Assembly: GCA_003157055.1 (NCBI GenBank)
Contig: PMIG01000272.1
Span: 1-5,158, forward strand
Length of the DNA: 5,158 bases
From: Bacteroidales bacterium
GTDB taxonomy: Bacteria; Bacteroidota; Bacteroidia; Bacteroidales; VadinHA17
Direction of reading: 5' to 3'
In this document: positions 1 through 5,158 of the stretch, in pieces
Layout: every line of letters begins with the position of its first letter
How positions within the stretch are numbered: the stretch's first letter is position 1
Notes under the pieces: model-generated
The model's input: the letters and a program-made list of their open reading frames with translations, nothing else
Databases searched by the model: none
Told to the model about the DNA's origin: nothing
Translations under genes and position numbers: made by a program

Positions 1-67
1 GAAGACTGGAAGACTCTTTATGAGAAAAGTATAAAACTCAAATAGAGCCTGTAACCTCTCCAGAAAA

Positions 68-1141
68 CTACTTATCGGGAAAGACAATATTCCCTTCCTG
101 TTTATTATAGCCATTCTCCGTTCTTACCGACATTGCAGGCTTGCGGGTTCCCTTCATCATGGCGCAGCCTGTTTCGCCGGATTTATTTATTGCAACAAAT
201 TTTTCCACCGGGAGATAATCAGGATTCACTTTGCGATAGCGGTCAGCGATCATTTGCATCGCATCTTCGCATGCCTGCTGGGGTGTGCGTCCTGCTTTCA
301 TCATGAGCACTATATAATATGAAGCGCATGATTTGATTACATCTTCGCCGCGACCTGTCGCTCCGGCAGCGCCTATCTCATTATCGACATACAATCCAGC
401 ACCGATGATCGGCGAGTCTCCGACACGGCCATTAATCTTGAAACTAAGTCCGCTGGTGGACGTACAACCTGCTATATCACCGTTTGAGTCTATTGCAATT
501 ACATTTGTCGTACCGTAATGATGCTCAACTTCTGGAAAATCCTTCCAGTAGGATGTGCTGCTTTTAAGGTTCCGAAGATGTTCGGGTACACCCCAGTCGT
601 CATCAGGACTGAGATCCTCTTTCCATCTCAGCCATATCTTGCGAGCTTTTTCAGTGAGAAGGTTCTCCTCCCTGAAACCCCATGCCTTTGCAAAAGCAAG
701 TGCGCCTGCGCCGACAAGCAGCACATGATCGGTATGCTGCATAACAAGCTTTGCTACCGACGACGGTGTTTTAATATTTTCAAGGCATCCCACTGCACCG
801 GCAGAGTATGTTTTGCCATCCATGAATGATGAGTCAAGCTGTACCACGCCATCTTCATTCGGAAGCCCACCATAACCAACCGAAGTATCCTCAGGATCGA
901 GTTCGATGACATTGACAGCTTTCTCCACAGCATCTACTGCCGAGCCTCCATTCCTTAGGATTTCCCATCCCGTTTCCATGGCATTCTTGCCGGTATCGTT
1001 GGTATGGCTTGTAATAATCACCGGTCTGATAGCTTTACCCTTATCCTGGAATTTAAACCCGGTAAGTGGAAGAATCATTGCTCCGGCGCTTACACCGATT
1101 GTCTGGTTAAAAAACCTACGTCGTGAAATTGTTTTTTTCAT
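68..1141 (-). CDS. Tat-exported glycosylasparaginase / isoaspartyl peptidase family (Ntn hydrolase)
   Basis: This 357-residue protein belongs to the N-terminal nucleophile asparaginase family. Such enzymes are made as one chain, cut themselves before a threonine, and use that threonine to hydrolyse GlcNAc-asparagine or beta-aspartyl bonds. The N-terminus SRRRFFNQ (6-13) followed by a hydrophobic stretch is a twin-arginine export signal, which also supports the start at 1141. Family landmarks are GGLPNEDGVVQLD (91-103), the scissile Gly210-Thr211, GRVGDSPIIGAG (238-249) and GATGRGED (260-267). Recalling the Flavobacterium glycosylasparaginase, Thr152, Arg180, Asp183, Thr203 and Gly204 map to Thr211, Arg239, Asp242, Thr262 and Gly263 at one constant offset. 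The beta subunit would begin at Thr211. Oddities are Gly rather than Asp before the nucleophile, and His46 where the classical enzyme has its substrate-binding Trp. The gene follows the duplicated lipoprotein by 32 bases and is probably last in its operon. The family is certain; the exact substrate is not. Confidence 0.93.
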   Translation of the reverse strand: MKKTISRRRFFNQTIGVSAGAMILPLTGFKFQDKGKAIRPVIITSHTNDTGKNAMETGWEILRNGGSAVDAVEKAVNVIELDPEDTSVGYGGLPNEDGVVQLDSSFMDGKTYSAGAVGCLENIKTPSSVAKLVMQHTDHVLLVGAGALAFAKAWGFREENLLTEKARKIWLRWKEDLSPDDDWGVPEHLRNLKSSTSYWKDFPEVEHHYGTTNVIAIDSNGDIAGCTSTSGLSFKINGRVGDSPIIGAGLYVDNEIGAAGATGRGEDVIKSCASYYIVLMMKAGRTPQQACEDAMQMIADRYRKVNPDYLPVEKFVAINKSGETGCAMMKGTRKPAMSVRTENGYNKQEGNIVFPDK

Positions 1142-1173
1142 ATTTTTTTAATGTTTATCATTCTCAAACTGGC

Positions 1174-2052
1174 TTATTTCACGGTCATGTCAGTGCTTAT
1201 TTTCATCCTGGCACTGCTCTTTTTATCCCAGATAATAATTTCTGCATGTAGAGGATTATTGAATTCAGACCCCGTCAGCTTAAAATGGGCTGAGATTTTA
1301 GTATTGAAATCAGAAACGGCAATTCCGGTAGTGCTGTAATCAGAAAACATGTCTTCATAATTAAAGATTGCTTTTCCGGAGGCATCAGTTCCCCTGAAAC
1401 TAATTCCGGGAAAAACCAGCCCGTTCTCCTCTTTAAATCCTTTGATTCCTTCCGCCAGAATATAGATATTGTCATCAAAGCTGATCATACCATCATTTAT
1501 GACCTTGTTTTTTCCCTGGGAATAGAGATAAACCTCATTGTAGGAGACATTTAATGGCTCAATTTTAATTTTATCGTTCCCTTTAACTGAGAATTTTAAT
1601 TTTGATAAATAGATACCGGCACCTTTTCTGTCTTTTATTGTTACAGTCAGCAAATACTCTCCACCAGTTTTAATTGGAGCTGCGACTGTAAGATCTCCTG
1701 TCAGCTGGAGCGATGAGAAGTTCATGCCTTCCGTATACTCAGAATATAAATTATCAGCAAAGAACACGGTGTCTCCGCTTAAGCTGTTAACAATAATCTG
1801 CATCTTCGGAAATGATTTGCCGTTCTCCTGCTTAAATCCTTTAACATCTTCGAAGACAAGATTAACAACTTCACCATAAATGAATGAATTTCTGTCAGTC
1901 CTTTCATCATTTACTTTAAGATAAACTTCTTCGCAGGTCAGTCCGCTTCCTGTTGAAGTAAGACCGGAAACGAAATCTTTTTTCACGGATTTGCTAAAAT
2001 GGCATCCTGCAATTACAATTGAAAAAAGAATCACATAGAATGTGTTTTTCAT
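1174..2052 (-). CDS. lipoprotein with two tandem copies of a beta-rich domain, function unknown
   Basis: This 292-residue protein starts with a short lipoprotein signal peptide ending in the lipobox VIAGC, so Cys17 would be lipidated after cleavage. This also fixes the start at 2052. No acidic surface-export signal follows the cysteine (CHFSKS), which suggests, but does not prove, that it faces the periplasm. The mature part has two related halves, residues 42-157 and 173-292. Each opens with EVYL and carries a KGFK(Q/E)ENGxxFP core (71-82 and 204-215). Each then has a (L/F)YSEYTEG / FSDYSTTG segment (102-109 and 236-243), and each ends in alternating hydrophobic strands with a Asp-Lys/Arg-Lys turn. 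The alternating pattern suggests beta-sandwich domains, perhaps for binding or scaffolding. I recognise no catalytic motif and no named family. It lies between the small ORF and the asparaginase-family gene on the same strand, so co-transcription is likely. Confidence 0.85.
   Translation of the reverse strand: MKNTFYVILFSIVIAGCHFSKSVKKDFVSGLTSTGSGLTCEEVYLKVNDERTDRNSFIYGEVVNLVFEDVKGFKQENGKSFPKMQIIVNSLSGDTVFFADNLYSEYTEGMNFSSLQLTGDLTVAAPIKTGGEYLLTVTIKDRKGAGIYLSKLKFSVKGNDKIKIEPLNVSYNEVYLYSQGKNKVINDGMISFDDNIYILAEGIKGFKEENGLVFPGISFRGTDASGKAIFNYEDMFSDYSTTGIAVSDFNTKISAHFKLTGSEFNNPLHAEIIIWDKKSSARMKISTDMTVK
1177..1536 (-). repeat. second copy of the duplicated domain in the lipoprotein
   Basis: Encodes residues 173-292, from EVYL to the C-terminus. 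Its core, KGFKEENGLVFP, lies at 1408-1443. Outside this core the two copies have diverged strongly and share mainly the hydrophobic pattern and the aromatic (Y/F)S(E/D)Y segment, so the duplication looks old. Confidence 0.75.
1582..1929 (-). repeat. first copy of the duplicated domain in the lipoprotein
   Basis: Encodes residues 42-157, from EVYL to the end of the strand KLKFSVK. Its best conserved core, KGFKQENGKSFP, lies at 1807-1842. The 23 bases at 1820-1842 match 21 of 23 bases at 1421-1443 in the second copy. The offset of 399 bases is exactly 133 codons, so the match is in frame. Confidence 0.75.
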
Positions 2053-2088
2053 GATTTCCAGGTTAAATGTATTATTTACACTTATTAA

Positions 2089-2226
2089 TTACCGGCCTTT
2101 AGGACCGTCATAATTGTTTATGAAGTTTTTGAACGAAGCTGACCCCTTTTTAGTCGGCCTCATTATATGAAAATAGTCAAATGCGCGTTCCTTGATCAGA
2201 ATCAGTGAAAGGAATTTTATTTTCAT
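2089..2226 (-). CDS. possible 45-residue small basic protein, unrecognised
   Basis: An ATG at 2226-2224 begins four bases after the TAA of the SGNH hydrolase gene and opens 45 codons ending with TAA at 2091-2089. The product starts MKIKFLSLILIKERAFDYF and ends FINNYDGPKGR. It is basic, with a short hydrophobic N-terminus (about eight residues, too short for a normal signal peptide or membrane helix) and a lysine-rich C-terminal half. It fills most of the 178 bases between the hydrolase and lipoprotein genes, and its codons look like those of the neighbours. The tight spacing would suit translational coupling. A shorter version could begin at the internal ATG at 2163 (24 residues). I know no homologue and see no ribosome binding site, so it may equally be a chance ORF. 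Confidence 0.4.
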   Translation of the reverse strand: MKIKFLSLILIKERAFDYFHIMRPTKKGSASFKNFINNYDGPKGR

Positions 2227-2230
2227 CTGG

Positions 2231-2926
2231 TTATTTCTTAAGCACTTTATCAAGTTCATCTTTTATCAACGTTGTCCACACTTTATACCCATCGGCATTC
2301 AGATGCAGCTTGTCGGCAACAAAAAGCTCATCTTTCGGAACGCCCTTTTCGTTCAGGAATGCGAAGCTGGTTTTTATGAAATACGTATTGCGGTGATTTT
2401 CACATTCTTTTCTTATTAATTCATTTGCTTTCATCACCTGGGGCCATACCTTCCACCTTGATGATGTTGGAGTAATTTCGATCCAGAATACGGGAGAGGA
2501 GGGGTGGCTCTTCCGGAAAGTCTTAAGCAGATTCAGGAATAGCTTTCTTACCTCTTCCGGAGTCTTATCCTGAGGGGTTCCCATAATATCATTACCAATG
2601 AAAAGGACAAGAGCCTTGCAGGGGTGGGGTGAAAAAATTCTGTCAGCAAAAATAGCATAGTCGCTCAGTTTTGCGCCGCCGTAGCCACGCTGTATGACAT
2701 GGTACGGAGCCATATCCTGGGCAAGGGTTGACCATAGCCTGATGCTTGAGCTTCCTGCAAAGATCACAGCATCAGATGGATAACTTTCAGTCTTATCGAG
2801 GTTCTCAAATTTTACAATTTCAGGTTCCCAGAATTTTACTTCAGGCAGGTCGCGGTAATTTTTCAGCGGAGAACAGGCAATCAGAAAGAGCGCAGCGGAC
2901 AGAGAAATTCGACGGATCTTATTCAT
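2231..2926 (-). CDS. lipid-anchored SGNH/GDSL-family hydrolase
   Basis: This 231-residue protein is a small SGNH-fold esterase or deacetylase with a lipoprotein signal peptide. The lipobox FLIAC gives Cys18 as the lipidated residue and supports the start at 2926. The catalytic blocks appear in order: block I FAGSSSIRLW (56-65) with nucleophile Ser60; block II RGYGGA (80-85) with the oxyanion glycine; block III GNDI (111-114) with the oxyanion asparagine Asn112; and block V DKLHLNADGY (205-214) with Asp205 and His208 completing the triad. All key residues are present, so it should be active. SGNH enzymes of this compact type remove acyl or acetyl groups from sugars, lipids or small esters; nothing here identifies the substrate. 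The protein should sit in the envelope, anchored by its lipid. It is the first gene of the leftward block, reading away from the transporter. Confidence 0.92.
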   Translation of the reverse strand: MNKIRRISLSAALFLIACSPLKNYRDLPEVKFWEPEIVKFENLDKTESYPSDAVIFAGSSSIRLWSTLAQDMAPYHVIQRGYGGAKLSDYAIFADRIFSPHPCKALVLFIGNDIMGTPQDKTPEEVRKLFLNLLKTFRKSHPSSPVFWIEITPTSSRWKVWPQVMKANELIRKECENHRNTYFIKTSFAFLNEKGVPKDELFVADKLHLNADGYKVWTTLIKDELDKVLKK

Positions 2927-2947
2927 GAGGTATTATTGATGTCACTA

Positions 2948-2955
2948 TAAAGGTA
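2948..2955 (-). promoter_or_regulatory. possible -7 element for the leftward operon
   Basis: On the minus strand these bases read TACCTTTA, which matches seven of eight positions of the Bacteroidota -7 element TAnnTTTG. A TTTG lies 14 bases upstream, closer than the usual -33 spacing of about 19 to 21 bases. Transcription would start about 15 bases before the hydrolase ATG. In this AT-rich stretch a chance match is quite possible. Confidence 0.25.
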
Positions 2956-3021
2956 AAATTAAATGATTTCAAATAGTAATTATAAAGTTCATATATCACC
3001 TGTTTTTTATCAAAAAAAAGT

Positions 3022-3029
3022 TAGGTTTG
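3022..3029 (+). promoter_or_regulatory. Bacteroidota-type -7 promoter element for the transporter gene
   Basis: TAGGTTTG is a full match to the Bacteroidota primary sigma factor -7 consensus TAnnTTTG. It would place the transcription start near 3036 and leave a leader of roughly 35 bases before the ATG at 3070. No good TTTG -33 box is visible 19 to 21 bases upstream; only a weak TG at 3001-3002 falls there. A T6-ATC-A8 stretch at 3003-3019 lies directly upstream. The 143 bases between the divergent genes contain nothing else I can identify. Confidence 0.5.
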
Positions 3030-3069
3030 TAGACAGGAAATAATTCCAGGATATTTCATTAAATAATTT

Positions 3070-4656
3070 ATGCCGAAAAATAACCTGTTAATCACGAAGC
3101 CGCTGAATCAATTGATGACTGAATCGAAAGAGACCGGCGGACTCAAAAGATCATTGACTGCTCTCAACCTCACCACTCTCGGAATTGGTGCAATTATTGG
3201 CGCCGGTATATTTGTTCTTTCAGGTCAGGCTGCCGCTCAATATGCCGGCCCGGGAATAGTTTTATCTTTTATCATTTCGGGTATTGCCTGCGGTTTTGCC
3301 GGGTTATGCTATGCTGAATTCGCATCAATGATCCCCATTGCCGGAAGCGCTTATACCTATTCATATGCTACTCTGGGAGAATTCTTTGCATGGATTATTG
3401 GCTGGGACCTTATTCTGGAATACCTGTTTGCAGCTTCTACAGTTGCTGTGGGGTGGTCGGGATATATTGTAAGCCTGATGAATGACATTAATATACATAT
3501 ACCAGCACAATTCACGGGCGCATCCGGGACGGTACTGGTGAATGTTCCGAATATGGGGTGGATGACTCATAGCAATGCTGTAAATGCTTTAGCCTCATCG
3601 GTTCTAAATGTTAATTCTCTCCAGCATGTGACATGTGTAATTAACCTGCCTGCAATGTTTATCGTTGCATTGTTAACTACCCTTCTTGTGATTGGGATAA
3701 AGGAGTCGGCAAACTTCAATAATGTTATGGTAATTACTAAAGTAGCAGTAATAATAGTATTCATTGCCATCGGCTTTATGTTCGTTAAGGCAGCCAACTG
3801 GCATCCGTTCATCCCGGCAAATAAAGTGGAGCAAGCAACAATAACCTCATATGGGGGACTTCTGGGATGGCTTAAGGCCTACAGTCATGAATTCGGCAAA
3901 TATGGCATAAGTGGTATTCTGCGGGGGGCTGGTGTCATATTCTTCGCTTATATCGGATTTGACGCAGTATCTACTGCCGCCCAGGAGGCGAAAAATCCGC
4001 AGAAAGATATGCCGATAGGGATTCTCGGATCTCTTGGCATCTCTACTGTTCTTTATATTCTTGTTGCAATAGTTCTGACAGGAATTGTTAGTTATACTAC
4101 CCTTAATGTAGCCGACCCAGTTGCTGTAGGTGTTAATGCAATGGGCAAGGGGATGTTCTGGTTAAGACCGATTGTAAAAATTGCTGCAATTGCCGGATTG
4201 AGCTCAGTTATCCTGGTGATGCTGCTGGGCCAGCCGAGAATATTTTATACGATGTCGAAAGATGGTCTTCTGCCACCAGTCTTTTCAAAAGTTCACCCGA
4301 AGTTCAAGACTCCCTATGTCAGCACTATAATCACAGGCTCACTGGCAATGATAATAGCAGGGATACTTCCGATAAGCGTTCTTGGACAACTGGTGTCTAT
4401 AGGTACGCTTCTGGCATTTATTATAGTCTGTATAAGCGTAATTATTTTAAGGAAGTCAAGACCTGAGATCGAGAGGCCCTTCAAAACCCCCTGGGTGCCA
4501 TTTGTTCCTATAATGGGAGCTGCAATATGTTTCCTGCAAATGGTTGCGCTGCCCCTTGATACATGGCTGCGGCTTGTTATCTGGATGGCGATTGGATTCT
4601 TTATCTATTTCTTCTACGGAATAAGGCACAGTAAAGCCAGACTGAATAATCCATAA
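3070..4656 (+). CDS. APC-superfamily amino acid permease, CAT (cationic amino acid transporter) type
   Basis: This 528-residue inner-membrane protein has the 12 hydrophobic helices of the APC fold. Helix 1 carries the unwound substrate motif GIGAIIGAGIF (38-48). Helix 6 carries GAGVIFFAYIGFDAV (286-300), followed by the loop STAAQEAKNPQKDMP. Helix 8 ends in LLGQPRIFYTMSKDGLLPP (385-403), a strong CAT-subfamily signature also seen in YfnA and the Geobacillus ApcT-like protein. Lys224 in helix 5 matches the lysine said to replace the sodium site in ApcT proteins, which suggests proton coupling. The start at 3070 is preferred over the ATG at 3115 because the relatives I recall also have a KPLxxLxxE-like segment before the first helix, here ITKPLNQLMTES. 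Two soluble stretches, about 140-190 and 250-280, make it longer than the shortest members. Substrate cannot be read from sequence; many bacterial CAT-type proteins take neutral as well as basic amino acids. Confidence 0.93.
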   Translation: MPKNNLLITKPLNQLMTESKETGGLKRSLTALNLTTLGIGAIIGAGIFVLSGQAAAQYAGPGIVLSFIISGIACGFAGLCYAEFASMIPIAGSAYTYSYATLGEFFAWIIGWDLILEYLFAASTVAVGWSGYIVSLMNDINIHIPAQFTGASGTVLVNVPNMGWMTHSNAVNALASSVLNVNSLQHVTCVINLPAMFIVALLTTLLVIGIKESANFNNVMVITKVAVIIVFIAIGFMFVKAANWHPFIPANKVEQATITSYGGLLGWLKAYSHEFGKYGISGILRGAGVIFFAYIGFDAVSTAAQEAKNPQKDMPIGILGSLGISTVLYILVAIVLTGIVSYTTLNVADPVAVGVNAMGKGMFWLRPIVKIAAIAGLSSVILVMLLGQPRIFYTMSKDGLLPPVFSKVHPKFKTPYVSTIITGSLAMIIAGILPISVLGQLVSIGTLLAFIIVCISVIILRKSRPEIERPFKTPWVPFVPIMGAAICFLQMVALPLDTWLRLVIWMAIGFFIYFFYGIRHSKARLNNP

Positions 4657-4669
4657 ACCCGGGGGTTTA
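4654..4669. terminator. candidate two-way terminator spanning both convergent stop codons
   Basis: The 16 bases form an inverted repeat with arms TAAACCC (4654-4660) and GGGTTTA (4663-4669) separated by GG. The transporter stop codon TAA is the outer tip of the left arm, and the lysA stop codon (TTA on this strand) is the outer tip of the right arm. The stem is short, with five or six pairs once a loop is allowed. Neither side has a long T-run; there is only AATTTC to the right. It may therefore be a weak terminator, but its position between convergent genes fits that role. Confidence 0.5.
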
Positions 4670-5158
4670 AATTTCATCCGAGAACACCACCTTCGGCAAA
4701 TCCCTCAGGTTATACCTCGATGCCATCGCTTCGCCGTAAGCTCCGGCTGATCGTATTGCAATGATATCGCCTCTTTTTGTCTCGGGAAGCTCGTAGAATT
4801 TCGCAAAAGTATCCGATGATTCGCATATAGGTCCAACAACATCGTATTTCTGAATGCTTCCCTGTGAGGTGAGGTTTTCAATTTTGTGATGAGCCTGATA
4901 CAGGGCCGGGCGTATAAGGTCTGTCATTCCTGCATCGATAATGGCGAAAACAGTATTGCTTCCGTTTTTGACATAAAGAACCTTGGAAATGAGGCTTCCG
5001 CACTGGCCGACAACCGACCTTCCGGGCTCAAGGTGAAGCACTTGTCCGGGCCTCAGCTCAATGAATTCATCAATAAGCGAAAAATATTCTGCGAAAGCTG
5101 GTGCCTTTTCAGGTTTCTCATAATCAATTCCTAGTCCGCCGCCAACATTGACAACCTC
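4667..5158 (-). CDS. lysA: diaminopimelate decarboxylase, C-terminal part (5' end outside window)
   Basis: LysA is the PLP enzyme that decarboxylates meso-diaminopimelate to L-lysine, the last step of lysine synthesis in the cytoplasm. The open frame runs without a stop from the window edge at 5158 to TAA at 4669-4667, giving 163 residues, roughly the last 40 percent of a normal LysA. Visible motifs, numbered in this fragment, are the PLP-phosphate glycine loop VGGGLGIDY (5-13), the substrate-binding EPGR (44-47), IDAGMTDLIRPALY (74-87), CESSD (112-116) with the active-site cysteine supplied across the dimer, and AGAYGEAMASRYN (138-150) with the PLP-contacting tyrosine. A GTG at 5041-5039 could be mistaken for a start, but it is an internal valine: the conserved glycine loop lies upstream in the same frame. 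The sequence closely resembles Bacteroides LysA as I remember it. The reading frame is intact to the window edge. Confidence 0.96.
   Translation of the reverse strand, partial: EVVNVGGGLGIDYEKPEKAPAFAEYFSLIDEFIELRPGQVLHLEPGRSVVGQCGSLISKVLYVKNGSNTVFAIIDAGMTDLIRPALYQAHHKIENLTSQGSIQKYDVVGPICESSDTFAKFYELPETKRGDIIAIRSAGAYGEAMASRYNLRDLPKVVFSDEI

Noticed and set aside
1..16. Direct repeat GAAGACTG GAAGACTC at the left edge
   Set aside because: Two eight-base units with one mismatch at a window edge are too little to call a repeat array or binding site.
1133..1139. Seven-base A-run (minus strand) in the first codons of the asparaginase-family gene
   Set aside because: It is simply the ATG AAA AAA A start typical of exported Bacteroidota proteins; seven bases is short for phase variation.
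333..1151. Plus-strand open frames at 333-518, 518-829 and 906-1151
   Set aside because: They lie opposite the well-conserved asparaginase-family gene, resemble no protein family and lack plausible starts.
2092..2107. Imperfect hairpin (GGTCC-TAAA-GGCC on the minus strand) at the end of the small ORF
   Set aside because: The stem is about five pairs with a bulge and no following T-run, so I would not call it a terminator.
2192..2928. Plus-strand frames at 2192-2419, 2205-2396 and 2746-2928
   Set aside because: They mirror the SGNH hydrolase gene and its 3' flank; the hydrolase carries all four catalytic blocks, so the minus strand is the coding one.
3361..4677. Minus-strand frames inside the permease gene (3361-3570, 3567-3812, 4456-4677)
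   Set aside because: The permease reads continuously with family motifs from end to end; these are antisense by-products of its codons.
4886..5134. Plus-strand frame opposite lysA
   Set aside because: It is antisense to highly conserved LysA motifs and has no recognisable protein features.

Overview
The window looks like ordinary chromosomal sequence from a member of the Bacteroidota. Three things suggest this: the partial lysA matches the Bacteroides-type diaminopimelate decarboxylase closely from memory, including the stretch VVGQCGSLISKVLYVK. The gene starts are AT-rich with no clear Shine-Dalgarno sequence. The promoter in front of the transporter matches the Bacteroidota TAnnTTTG -7 element. 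I see no mobile element, CRISPR array, tRNA or rRNA gene, and no sign of recent transfer.

Layout: a leftward block runs from 2926 down to 68. It encodes, in transcription order, a lipid-anchored SGNH/GDSL hydrolase, a possible 45-residue small protein starting four bases after it, a lipoprotein built from two copies of one domain, and a Tat-exported glycosylasparaginase/isoaspartyl-peptidase-family enzyme. All larger products of this block carry export signals, so it appears to be a small cell-envelope operon. A 143-base divergent promoter region separates it from a rightward 12-helix amino-acid transporter of the cationic amino acid transporter (CAT) type (3070-4656). The transporter converges on the 3' part of lysA, which runs leftward and leaves the window at 5158. 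The two convergent stop codons are only ten bases apart and form the two tips of one palindrome.

Functionally the window leans towards amino-acid metabolism. The exported N-terminal nucleophile enzyme could release aspartate or asparagine outside the cytoplasm, the transporter could import amino acids, and LysA makes lysine from meso-diaminopimelate. Only the leftward block is likely to be co-transcribed, so any link between these activities is inference. I found no clearly new biological system. The points most worth checking are the hidden 45-codon ORF, the internal duplication in the lipoprotein, the mixed active-site signature of the asparaginase-family enzyme, and the stop-codon palindrome.
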